A stretch of 64,000 nucleotides of DNA from Alphaproteobacteria bacterium PA2 (GTDB taxonomy: Bacteria > Pseudomonadota > Alphaproteobacteria > Caulobacterales > Caulobacteraceae): contig NKIZ01000001.1 in assembly GCA_002256425.1 (NCBI GenBank), positions 1,009,943-1,073,942 on the forward strand. The letters run 5' to 3'. The first letter of the stretch is position 1; every line of letters starts with the position of its first letter. Below are positions 1-8,006 of this stretch, piece after piece. The notes under the pieces are model-generated. The model ran no database searches, was not told where the DNA came from, and was given only the letters and a program-made list of their open reading frames with translations. The translations under genes and the position numbers were made by a program.

Positions 1-3000
1 CCGGGACGGTCTGCTGCCTGCTCCCGACGGAACCGGCGCCCTGCGCAGGGTGGGCTATTTTCCGCGGTCCATGGACATGGTCTATGCCAGTGCGCGCAGC
101 ACCCAGGACATGATCCAGGTCTGCATCCCGATCACGGCTGACCTCAAACGCAGCGATATCGAGACCCGGCTCAAGGCTCTGGGCAACCCTGCCCGACCTG
201 ACATTGCCAGCAGCCTTGCGGCTGCCGGAATTGTCCATTTCGCCTCGGCGTCGGTTTGGGGTGAGGGTGGTGAACCGCCCCTGACCCTGCTGCTGGAATT
301 CAATGTGGACGGTACCCGCGCTTCAGCCTTCCCGATCCTTGCGCGACATGTGGATGTCTGGCTGCAGCCCTTGCTTCAATGGCTGCGTCCAGGGGACGGG
401 CGATCGATCGAGGATGTCCTCCGGGCCCATACGCTACAGCTGCATACCGGGCCCTGGGGCGCCACGGGCATCAACTTCATGGGTTCGCAGGAGCGCAGTG
501 TCGCCGGAACGGCTGACCAGCAGCGGTTGAGGGCGGCGGCTGAGGCGGCCCTTGATCGACTGGGCGACAGGTTTGGCGCCAGGCCCCTGGAAGTGCTCGC
601 CGCGGTGCGCGCCCATCTCCGGACCGATCCGGCGAATCTGGCCCTCGACGCCCTGACGGTTCAGCCCAGTCGGGGCGATCTGGCCATTTCCACCTGGCGC
701 AAGCCCAGGACCTTCTGGGAGCCCTTGCCCAAGGTCCTGCAGGGCGGGCTTGGCCTTCAGCTGGTGACAGGATTTCTTGCAAGTTTCATCCTGGTCGCAG
801 GCGTGCTCCATTTTGCCCTGGGGGCAGGGACCGGATCTGGCGCCCTGGCCCACTGGGCCGTCGTCACTGTCCTGGGCCTCGTCTTGACCGCTTCACTCTG
901 GGCCGGGACAGCCTTCGCCGCCTACCGGATCTTCCTTGCTGAAGAGGACAGGGAAGAACCCGATGATCAGGCGCCTGATCCGGAGAGGGTCAAGACGATC
1001 ATCGCCCGGGAAAATGCACCGGGCTACCAGCAGAACCACATCATAGCCGTTACGCCCCTGAAGCGGGGCCTGATCCGGCGGTTCGCCTTCGCCTTCGCCA
1101 TGTGGGGCATAGCCCAGAGCCTGATCTGGTTCCGACCGGGTTTTGTCCTGACCATGGGGACCATCCACTTCGCCAAATGGTTCCGCATGCCGGGCAGCCG
1201 GACCATGGTCTTCCAGTCCAATTATGATGGAAGCTGGGAAAGTTATCTCGAGGACTTCATCACCCGCGCCCACGCCGGCCAGACCGCGGCCTGGAGCAAT
1301 GGCGTAGGCTTCCCCAGGTCCAAGGGCCTGATCGGAGACGGCGCCGCCGACGGTGAGCGCTTCAAGCGCTGGGTGCGTCGCCAGCAGATCCCGACGGACT
1401 TCTGGTATTGCCGGTTCCCCGAACTCACCGGCGACGTCATGCGGGCCAACATGCTGATCCAGCGGGGCCTGGCCTCGGCCTATGACGACACTGCGGCGCG
1501 TTCCTGGCTGGATCTGTTTGGTTCAGGCCAGTCACAGGTCGGAGAAATCGAGGCGCCGGAGGTTCAGTCCCTGCTGTTCCGCGGCATGCGCCGGGCCATC
1601 TTCAGCGCCTGCATTCCCTTCACCCTGCCGGCCGATCCGGCAAGGCGCGGCGCCTGGCTGCAATCAATCCAGTCGCAGATTTCCTATGGAAAGTTCCCCG
1701 ACAAGGACAAGGCCCTGTTCATGGCCCTGTCGGCCAAGGGCCTCAAGGCCTTCGACACCGCCTTCGGTCCGCCCATCCACCTGCTGAAGGAGTTTCCCGA
1801 GGCTTTCGTTCACGGCATGGTCAGTCGCGGGCCCATTCTCGGCGACGCTGCGCCGGCTGATCCAGCAGAGCCTTGGCTCTGGGCGGATGGCGTGTCGGAG
1901 GGTCTGAAGTCGGAGCTGGTCTGCGACGGGGTGCTGATGACCTATGCGGCGTCGCCTGAGGCCCTCGACAGCCAGATCGCCGAGCTCATGGCAGGCCTTA
2001 GCCAGGCGGATGGCAACTGTGTCCATACGCCGATCAGGACGGTTACCCTCGACGAGAAGGGCGATGTCGTCACCCTGGACAGTCCCAATGCCAATGGACC
2101 CAGCACCGGCTACGAGCACTTCGGATTTCGGGATGGCATTTCAGGTCCGACCCTCAAGGGCGTGTCGCCCTCCGCGCCGGCTTCGGATGATCTGGGCGTG
2201 GTCGAGCCCGGGGAATTCATCTTCGGCTATCCCAACAACCAGGGCCACATGCCCCCCTGCCTCAAGACGCCTGCGGAAAGCGATGTGGGCGGTAATCTGC
2301 CTGTCCCCAGCGATACCCGGGCCTTCGGCTATCCGGACATCAATCTGCCGGCCCTGCAGGGCGAGTTCCGCGACTTCGGCCGCAATGGCGCCTTCCTGGT
2401 CATCCGCCAGCTGGAGCAGGACGCCGCAGGCTTCGCCACCATGACCGCTGAGAAGGCGCAGGACCTGAATGCAAGGGTCGGTGAGGCGAAGCTTTCGCAG
2501 ATTGTCGGCGACAAGGTGACCGACGAGTGGGTGGCTGCAAAGTTGATGGGGCGGTGGCGCGACGGTCGCCCCCTGATCGGCAACCCGACCTACGCCGTCA
2601 CCCGGTCATCTGACGAAGCCGCCAATGACTTCCTCTATGGCCGGGATGATCCCCAGGGGCATGCCTGTCCCATGGGCGCCCATATCCGCCGGGCCAATCC
2701 CCGGGACAGTTTGACTCCCAATGATCCCATGGAGCAGGTCATCACCCGGCGGCACGCCCTCATGCGACGGGGCAGGACCTATTTCTATGACGAGGCCACC
2801 GGGACCTACCCAACTGACAAGCCGGCCGCGAAGGCGAAGAAGGGCCTGCTGTTCGTCGCCCTGTGTGTGGACCTCGAGCGGCAGTTCGAAATGATGCAGC
2901 AGACCTGGCTGGGCTTTCCGTCCTTCCACAGCCTGGTCAATGAGGTCGATCCCATCGCCACCCGGTCAGGCCGACAGCTGGCGGAGCGCAACTTCACCAT

Positions 3001-3130
3001 TCCTACGGCCGCCGGACCCCTGACCCTGCGCAACATGCAGAGCTTCATCACCATGAAGGGCGGCGGCTACTTCTTCCTGCCCAGCAGGTCGGCAGTGGCC
3101 TATTTGCGCGATCTCTGCCGGATCAGGTAG
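1..3130 (+). CDS. Membrane-anchored DyP-type peroxidase, 5' end probably outside the window
   Basis: The reading frame is open from base 2, so the gene probably starts upstream. In-window candidate starts are GTG at 50 and ATG at 71. Residue numbers here count from the GTG. The last ~350 residues are a haem-dependent dye-decolourising peroxidase domain: the GFRDG motif lies near residues 692-696 with the catalytic Asp, the proximal haem His is in MGAHIRR near 878, and the ending around LERQFEMMQQTWLG is typical of DyP. The N-terminal half carries two clear membrane helices (about 233-259 and 266-296), a third hydrophobic stretch (about 341-380), and ferredoxin-like modules I cannot name. Normal DyPs are 300-450 residues and soluble, so this is a long membrane-tethered form. 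The family uses peroxide to oxidise varied substrates; the substrate here is unknown. Its 3' end overlaps the convergent gene by 31 bases. Confidence 0.8.
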   Translation, partial: RDGLLPAPDGTGALRRVGYFPRSMDMVYASARSTQDMIQVCIPITADLKRSDIETRLKALGNPARPDIASSLAAAGIVHFASASVWGEGGEPPLTLLLEFNVDGTRASAFPILARHVDVWLQPLLQWLRPGDGRSIEDVLRAHTLQLHTGPWGATGINFMGSQERSVAGTADQQRLRAAAEAALDRLGDRFGARPLEVLAAVRAHLRTDPANLALDALTVQPSRGDLAISTWRKPRTFWEPLPKVLQGGLGLQLVTGFLASFILVAGVLHFALGAGTGSGALAHWAVVTVLGLVLTASLWAGTAFAAYRIFLAEEDREEPDDQAPDPERVKTIIARENAPGYQQNHIIAVTPLKRGLIRRFAFAFAMWGIAQSLIWFRPGFVLTMGTIHFAKWFRMPGSRTMVFQSNYDGSWESYLEDFITRAHAGQTAAWSNGVGFPRSKGLIGDGAADGERFKRWVRRQQIPTDFWYCRFPELTGDVMRANMLIQRGLASAYDDTAARSWLDLFGSGQSQVGEIEAPEVQSLLFRGMRRAIFSACIPFTLPADPARRGAWLQSIQSQISYGKFPDKDKALFMALSAKGLKAFDTAFGPPIHLLKEFPEAFVHGMVSRGPILGDAAPADPAEPWLWADGVSEGLKSELVCDGVLMTYAASPEALDSQIAELMAGLSQADGNCVHTPIRTVTLDEKGDVVTLDSPNANGPSTGYEHFGFRDGISGPTLKGVSPSAPASDDLGVVEPGEFIFGYPNNQGHMPPCLKTPAESDVGGNLPVPSDTRAFGYPDINLPALQGEFRDFGRNGAFLVIRQLEQDAAGFATMTAEKAQDLNARVGEAKLSQIVGDKVTDEWVAAKLMGRWRDGRPLIGNPTYAVTRSSDEAANDFLYGRDDPQGHACPMGAHIRRANPRDSLTPNDPMEQVITRRHALMRRGRTYFYDEATGTYPTDKPAAKAKKGLLFVALCVDLERQFEMMQQTWLGFPSFHSLVNEVDPIATRSGRQLAERNFTIPTAAGPLTLRNMQSFITMKGGGYFFLPSRSAVAYLRDLCRIR

Positions 3131-3990
3131 GGAACCGCGCTTGCCGGGCCGTCTGTGCGATCTGACAGTTCCAGCCACATATCGTGGGCGGCGGCAGGGG
3201 GGATCCAGAGGCTGTGGCTTCCGCAGGCCGGGGCCGTCACGACTTCCACGTGATTGGCCGTGAGCACAGCGCGGGCCGCCTGCAGATCCCGCACCGCCAC
3301 CGTCAGGCCGATGATCGACCGTTCAGGCGCGCGTGATACGCCCCGCGCGACGAGGACCTGTTCACCTTCCATGGACAGCCGGAACACAGCAGCCTTCCGG
3401 TCAAAGGGCGAACAGCGGCTGAGCCCGGCTGGCCTGACGCCGAGGGTTGAAAGAAGTGTGAGGTCCGGGGCGTTTCCGGAAAGCCATACGCCTGCAAGCC
3501 GGTAGGCCGTGTTGGGATGGTTCCAGTAGATGGGGCCGTCCGTCGGCGACCTTTGGCGACTTCCGAAAAACAGCCGACTGGCGGCAGGGCCTTGCTGGAC
3601 CGTAACCACGCCGCCCTCATTTTCAGCCTTGAGCCCTTGCCCCTTGAGGATGGCGGTCAGCCCTTGCAGGTCTGGGCTGAACAGGCTCCAGAAGGCCGGA
3701 CCATCCCCACCCTTAAGCCATTCGGCGTATTCCCTTGCAAGGTCGTCGCCGGGGTTTGAGGCCGTGATCAGTTCAATCCCGCCGCCATTGGGGAACTTTA
3801 CATGGCGGTTCCCGAGCCCGTTGGTGTGGGGCCGTCCGGGCTTGAGAACAAAGCCGAGCCTGCCGAAGTCCGCCGCAGCCTGGTCCAGGTCAGCCACCGC
3901 CACCGGTACATGGTCCAGGCCCTGGACTGTAGGCCCCGCGACCGAGGTCGTCGCTGTGCTCATTGCCAGAACTGCAAGGATGGCGATCAT
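3100..3990 (-). CDS. Secreted glyoxalase-fold (VOC superfamily) protein
   Basis: The product is 296 residues. A short hydrophobic N-terminus ending near AGP (residue 20) looks like a signal peptide, so the protein is probably periplasmic. The mature part opens with GLDHVPVAVADL (His27), followed by GGGIELI (Glu73). These are the beta-strand and metal-ligand positions of a glyoxalase/VOC module, closest in style to the single-chain Glyoxalase_3 type. VOC proteins bind a divalent metal and act in isomerase, dioxygenase or lyase reactions; the substrate cannot be read from the sequence. It follows the Baeyer-Villiger monooxygenase gene by 27 bases on the same strand, so the two are probably co-transcribed and may act on related substrates (inference). 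Confidence 0.65.
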   Translation of the reverse strand: MIAILAVLAMSTATTSVAGPTVQGLDHVPVAVADLDQAAADFGRLGFVLKPGRPHTNGLGNRHVKFPNGGGIELITASNPGDDLAREYAEWLKGGDGPAFWSLFSPDLQGLTAILKGQGLKAENEGGVVTVQQGPAASRLFFGSRQRSPTDGPIYWNHPNTAYRLAGVWLSGNAPDLTLLSTLGVRPAGLSRCSPFDRKAAVFRLSMEGEQVLVARGVSRAPERSIIGLTVAVRDLQAARAVLTANHVEVVTAPACGSHSLWIPPAAAHDMWLELSDRTDGPASAVPYLIRQRSRK

Positions 3991-4017
3991 TGTCGGCGAC
4001 CTCGATGCAGGGTCGGT

Positions 4018-5832
4018 CTAGCTTATGTCCAGGCCCTCGAACCGGCCATTGTTCCGCCAGTCTTCGATGTAACGGAAATAGGCTGTGGCGCCGGCGGGAT
4101 AGCCCACGGCGTATTTGGCGGCGGGGCCTGGGTCCTGGCCTTCATTGTTGTAATAGCCGGGGGTGCAGTCCGGGGCGCCTAGCATGCGGCCAGGCCCGCT
4201 GATCAGCAGCTCCACCCAGGCGTCCTGGGCCTCCTGGGTGACTTCCACAGTCTTCGCCCCCACGGCCTCGGCGTGCTTGACGATGGTGGCGATGGTCAGG
4301 CCGGAGTCCGTCAGATTGTGCGGCACATTGGAGATCAGGTTTGCACCCTGGGTCGGCTGGACGATGAAGGCATTGGGGAAGCCGTGGATGTGCAGGCCAT
4401 GCTTTGTCCGCATGCCCTCCGCCCAGGCTTCCGACAGCTTCAGGCCATTGCGTCCGGTCAGGTCGAAGCCCGCCCGCCGCTTATGCTCTGTCCCGACCTC
4501 GAAGCCCGACGCGTAGATGATGCAGTCGACCTCATATTCCTGGCCGGCGACCACAAAGCCTTTTTCGGTGATCTTCTCGACGCCCTGGCCGTCCGTGTCG
4601 ATCAGGTGGGTAGAGGGGGTGTTGAAGGCCTGAAGATAGGTGTCGTGGAAGCAGGGGCGCTTGCAGAGCTGGCGATACCAGGCCTTCAGCTTCTGCGCCG
4701 TCTCATGGTCGCCGACGATCTGGTCCACCCGTGACCGGATCTCCTCCATCTTTTCGAAGTCGGAGTCCTCATAGGCCGCCAGCATGTTCCGGGGCGTCAT
4801 TTCGCTGGGCGGCAGCTGCATGATCTTGCTGCGTATGCGGCGGGAGAGATCGGTCCAGCCGTCCTGGACGAGGTCCTCCTCGGCCAGGTTGCCGCCAGCC
4901 TGGTTGGCGGTGAAGTTTTCCAGCCAGCGCTTCTGCCAGCCCGGGGTGGCGATGGTCGAGAACCATTCCGGATCGATGGGAACATTGGCCCTGACGTCGA
5001 TGGACGAGGGTGTCCGCTGGACCACGTAGAGGGTCCCGCAGGCCTTGGCCAAGTGGGGCACGGCCTGGACCGAAGTCGCGCCAGTGCCGATGATCGCGAC
5101 CCGCTTGCCGGCCAGGTTGGCCATCAGGCCACCCTTGGGATCGCCCCCCGTATAGGCGTAGTCCCAGCGGCTGGTGTGGAAGGAATGGCCCTTGAAGTCC
5201 TCAATGCCCGGAATGCCCGGCAGTTTGGGAACGTGAAGGGGGCCAGTGCCCATGCCCAGATAGTCAGCGGTGAACCGGTCGCCCCGGTCGGTTTCGATCA
5301 CCCAGCATTTGCCGGCGTCGTCCCAGGTGAGGTCCTTCACCTGGGTGTGGAACAGGGCGTTGTCGTAGAGGTCGAACTGCTTGCCGATCCTCTGGCACTG
5401 CTCGAGGATTTCCGGGGCGTGGGCGTATTTCTCGGTTGGCATGTGCCCCGTCTCTTCGAGCAGGGGCATGTAGATCATCGAGGCCGTATCGCACTGGGCG
5501 CCGGGATATCGGTTCCAGTACCAGGTCCCGCCGAAGTCGCCGCCCTTCTCGATGATCCGGACGTCAGTGATCCCGGCTTCCTTCAGCCGGGCGCCTGTGA
5601 CCAGGCCGGCAAAGCCGCCGCCGATGAAGGCGAACTTCACATGGTCGGTCTTCGGTTCGCGTTCGACCCGGGGGGTGTAGGGGTCTTCCAGATAGTGGGA
5701 AAGGCGGCCCTTCAGTTCCAGATACTGGTTGTTGCCGTCTGCCCGAAGTCGCTTGTCACGCTCGGCAATATACCTGGCCAGCAGGGCCTGCTTATCGATC
5801 GGCGGCTTTGGGGCTGAAGTGGTCTGGGTCAT
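4018..5832 (-). CDS. Baeyer-Villiger-type flavin monooxygenase
   Basis: This 604-residue protein carries the full layout of a type I Baeyer-Villiger monooxygenase (cyclohexanone or phenylacetone monooxygenase style). An FAD-binding GGGFAG is at residues 71-76, followed by GGTWYWNRYPGAQCD. The diagnostic FxGxxxHxxxW fingerprint appears as FKGHSFHTSRW near 213-223, and a second Rossmann motif for NADPH (GTGATS) is near 249-254. The family inserts one oxygen atom of O2 next to a ketone carbon, giving an ester or lactone, with NADPH and FAD. The ~60-residue N-terminal extension before the first Rossmann motif is usual for the longer members. The ketone substrate is unknown. It probably heads a two-gene unit with the downstream VOC protein. 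The ATG at 5832 was kept because the family-typical N-terminus follows it. Confidence 0.9.
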   Translation of the reverse strand: MTQTTSAPKPPIDKQALLARYIAERDKRLRADGNNQYLELKGRLSHYLEDPYTPRVEREPKTDHVKFAFIGGGFAGLVTGARLKEAGITDVRIIEKGGDFGGTWYWNRYPGAQCDTASMIYMPLLEETGHMPTEKYAHAPEILEQCQRIGKQFDLYDNALFHTQVKDLTWDDAGKCWVIETDRGDRFTADYLGMGTGPLHVPKLPGIPGIEDFKGHSFHTSRWDYAYTGGDPKGGLMANLAGKRVAIIGTGATSVQAVPHLAKACGTLYVVQRTPSSIDVRANVPIDPEWFSTIATPGWQKRWLENFTANQAGGNLAEEDLVQDGWTDLSRRIRSKIMQLPPSEMTPRNMLAAYEDSDFEKMEEIRSRVDQIVGDHETAQKLKAWYRQLCKRPCFHDTYLQAFNTPSTHLIDTDGQGVEKITEKGFVVAGQEYEVDCIIYASGFEVGTEHKRRAGFDLTGRNGLKLSEAWAEGMRTKHGLHIHGFPNAFIVQPTQGANLISNVPHNLTDSGLTIATIVKHAEAVGAKTVEVTQEAQDAWVELLISGPGRMLGAPDCTPGYYNNEGQDPGPAAKYAVGYPAGATAYFRYIEDWRNNGRFEGLDIS

Positions 5833-5925
5833 GACAGGCGGCCTCTGGAATAGGGTCGTTCAAATATGACGAACCTTATGGGAAGCCCGGGCGGGGCGCT
5901 ACATCCAGAGTTGGCCGCCCACATA

Positions 5926-5954
5926 CGAAAACGCCCGGCCTTTCGACCGGGCGT
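5926..5954 (-). terminator. Rho-independent terminator after cdnL
   Basis: An 8-bp perfect stem (5931-5938 with 5947-5954, sequence ACGCCCGG and its complement) is followed on the minus strand by TTTT. It lies 26 bases past the cdnL stop codon and separates it from the monooxygenase gene. Confidence 0.75.
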
Positions 5955-5980
5955 CAGCAAGCTTTGGTGACGTCGCCAAC

Positions 5981-6490
5981 CTAGGCGGCGACGGCCTTGA
6001 CCAGGCTCTTGTTCAGTATGGTGATGGCGGCGTCGCGGTCGATCCGCTCGATGGCGGCGACTTCGCGGGCCATGCGATCCAGGGCCGACTCGTAAAGCTG
6101 GCGTTCGGAATAGGACTGCTCCGGCTGGTTTTCAGCGCGGTGCAGGTCGCGAACGACCTCGGCGATGGAGATCAGGTCGCCGGAATTGATCTTGGCTTCG
6201 TACTCCTGGGCCCGGCGGGACCACATGGTGCGCTTCACCCGGGCGCGGCCCTTGAGGGTGGTCAGGGCCTGGGAGACCACATTGCCTTCGGCCAGTGAGC
6301 GCAGGCCCGAAACCCGCGCCTTGGCGGTAGGGACCCGCAGGGTCATTTTCTCATGGTCGAAAGTGATGACATAGACTTCCAGATCATAGCCGGCGACGGT
6401 TTGCGTTTCGACGCCTTGCACACGACCGACGCCATGGGCCGGATAGACCACGTGATCGCCAACCGAGAATTCCAGACCGCTCTTGCTCAT
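5981..6490 (-). CDS. cdnL: CarD/CdnL-family RNA polymerase-binding regulator
   Basis: This 169-residue protein opens with FSVGDHVVYPAHGVGRV, the signature of the CarD/CdnL/TRCF RNA-polymerase interaction domain (roughly residues 8-70). A helical C-terminal half follows, containing RTMWSRR, the DNA-contacting region in this family. CdnL binds the RNA polymerase beta subunit and stabilises open complexes at housekeeping promoters such as rRNA promoters; in Caulobacter it is tied to growth and nutrient control. A good ribosome binding site (AAAGGAC) precedes the ATG. A ferredoxin gene lies upstream on the same strand with 288 bases between, and a terminator follows. The last two residues are Ala-Ala; in Caulobacter CdnL such an end is a ClpXP recognition signal, so regulated proteolysis is plausible here by analogy. 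Confidence 0.93.
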   Translation of the reverse strand: MSKSGLEFSVGDHVVYPAHGVGRVQGVETQTVAGYDLEVYVITFDHEKMTLRVPTAKARVSGLRSLAEGNVVSQALTTLKGRARVKRTMWSRRAQEYEAKINSGDLISIAEVVRDLHRAENQPEQSYSERQLYESALDRMAREVAAIERIDRDAAITILNKSLVKAVAA

Positions 6491-6778
6491 CAGTTTCAGT
6501 CCTTTCGACCTTGCCCGACCCGACGGCAGCTTGAAGAAGAAGTTTCTGGCTACAGAGACAGATCATCCCCACCGCAAAAACGGGCGGTTCTGAACGTCTT
6601 TGGAGCTGGCTAAACCTTCGAAGACACCCTTCGCCTTTATGAGGCGCTCATCGGCCGGTTACGGCACTTTTGCACAAACGACTCCGACCGCGTGATGGCT
6701 GTCGGCAAGTCAGGGGCGTATCTAGCATAAAATTCAGCGGAAAGAAAGGCTTGCCCCCGGAGGTTGCAGGTCTGTGCT
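6491..6778. promoter_or_regulatory. Leader and promoter region of cdnL
   Basis: This 288-base gap between fdxA and cdnL is AT-richer than the genes on either side. I see no convincing coding frame and no strong hairpin. It should hold the cdnL promoter, but I cannot assign specific -35 and -10 boxes with confidence. Confidence 0.4.
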
Positions 6779-7120
6779 CTAGCTTCCCTTGCCAGGCTTC
6801 TCGCTGAAGTACTTCTCGAACTTGCCGGTTTCACGCTCGAAGTCGGTCCGGTCTTCCGGGGGTTCGCCCTTGACCGTGATGTTGGGCCAGACCTTGGCGT
6901 AGTCGGAATTGATGCGCAGCCACTTACCGTCCGCCTCATCTTCCGTGTCAGGCTTGATTGCGTCCACCGGGCATTCCGGCTCGCAGACGCCGCAGTCAAT
7001 GCACTCATCGGGATTGATGACGAGGAAGTTTTCGCCTTCGTAGAAGCAGTCCACGGGACACACCTCCACGCAGTCCATGAACTTACATTTGATGCAGGCG
7101 TCCATGACGATGTAGGTCAT
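6779..7120 (-). CDS. fdxA: Seven-iron ferredoxin (3Fe-4S / 4Fe-4S)
   Basis: The product is 113 residues when started at the ATG at 7120, which has GAGGA just upstream; an upstream in-frame start would add eight residues not expected in the family. Cysteines at 9, 17 and 50 match the 3Fe-4S ligands, and 21, 40, 43 and 46 the 4Fe-4S ligands of Azotobacter-type FdI, each offset by one. The protein is a soluble low-potential electron carrier; its partner reductase is not in the window. The tail after residue ~60 is the usual FdxA extension. The fdxA-cdnL neighbourhood is, from memory, conserved in alphaproteobacteria. The gene is divergent from the dimethylargininase gene with 118 bases between starts. 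Confidence 0.92.
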   Translation of the reverse strand: MTYIVMDACIKCKFMDCVEVCPVDCFYEGENFLVINPDECIDCGVCEPECPVDAIKPDTEDEADGKWLRINSDYAKVWPNITVKGEPPEDRTDFERETGKFEKYFSEKPGKGS

Positions 7121-7238
7121 CGCGGCGTCCTCAGCCAATTCCAATCCGGGCGCGGTTTTTCGGGGTCAGGGCTGCAGTTGTCAATGCTGCGGTGCAAGGT
7201 TTGGTCCCAGCTTATCTGTAAGCCCTGATAGGTCCGCG

Positions 7239-8006
7239 ATGATTTCCGCCCTGATCCGACGTCCCAGCACCCAGATGGAAGGTGGAGAACGGACCCACCT
7301 CGGCCGTGCCCCCATCGATCCGGACCTCGCCCGTCAACAGCATGAGGCCTACGCAGCGGCCCTTGGGGCGGCGGGTCTGAGGGTGGTTGTTCTGGAAGCC
7401 GATGACGGCCTCGCAGACTGCGCCTTCGTGGAGGACATGGCCGTGATCCTGCCCGAGGTTTCAGTCCTGCTTCGCCCCGGGGCGCCGTCGCGGCGGGGTG
7501 AGCAGGCGGCAGTGGCCGCCGCACTGCCCGATGACCGCCCTGCTTTGACCCTTCCAGCCGGCCGCATGGACGGCGGAGACGTGCTGGTGGTGGGCCGGAA
7601 GATCTTTGTGGGCCAGTCCACCCGGACTGACCGTGATGGCCTCGCGGCCCTGGACGCGCTCGTTCAGCCCTTTGGCTATCGCGTCGAGGGGGTTCCCGTG
7701 CCCGGCGCCCTGCATCTGAAGACGGCGGTCACGGCCCTGAACCAAGAGACCCTGCTGCTCAACCCGCACTGGATTGATGAGACCGCCTTTTCCGCCTTCC
7801 GCCGCCTGAAAGTCGATCCTTCCGAACCCTTCGGCGCAAACACCCTGACCCTCGCCGGACGGACCCTGGCTCAGGCCTCGACCCCCGCGACCCGGGCCGT
7901 GCTTGAGGCCGCCGGCTTTCCGACCCTTGCCCTGGATATCAGCGAGTTCGCCAAGGCCGAGGCCGGGCTGACCTGCCTTTCGCTCATTGTCCCGGCGAGA
8001 GGCTGA
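7239..8006 (+). CDS. Dimethylargininase-type amidinotransferase-fold hydrolase
   Basis: The 255-residue protein matches NG,NG-dimethylarginine dimethylaminohydrolase (DDAH) and related single-domain members of the arginine deiminase superfamily. FVEDMA at 63-68 carries acidic substrate-binding residues, RMDGGD at 109-114 is the family motif, the catalytic His is in LHLKTAV (His159), and the nucleophilic Cys is in GLTCLSL near the C-terminus (about 246). DDAH hydrolyses methylated arginines to citrulline and methylamines; some bacterial relatives prefer arginine or ornithine-linked substrates, so the exact substrate is not settled. The 3' end overlaps the convergent acylase gene by 23 bases. 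Confidence 0.85.
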   Translation: MISALIRRPSTQMEGGERTHLGRAPIDPDLARQQHEAYAAALGAAGLRVVVLEADDGLADCAFVEDMAVILPEVSVLLRPGAPSRRGEQAAVAAALPDDRPALTLPAGRMDGGDVLVVGRKIFVGQSTRTDRDGLAALDALVQPFGYRVEGVPVPGALHLKTAVTALNQETLLLNPHWIDETAFSAFRRLKVDPSEPFGANTLTLAGRTLAQASTPATRAVLEAAGFPTLALDISEFAKAEAGLTCLSLIVPARG

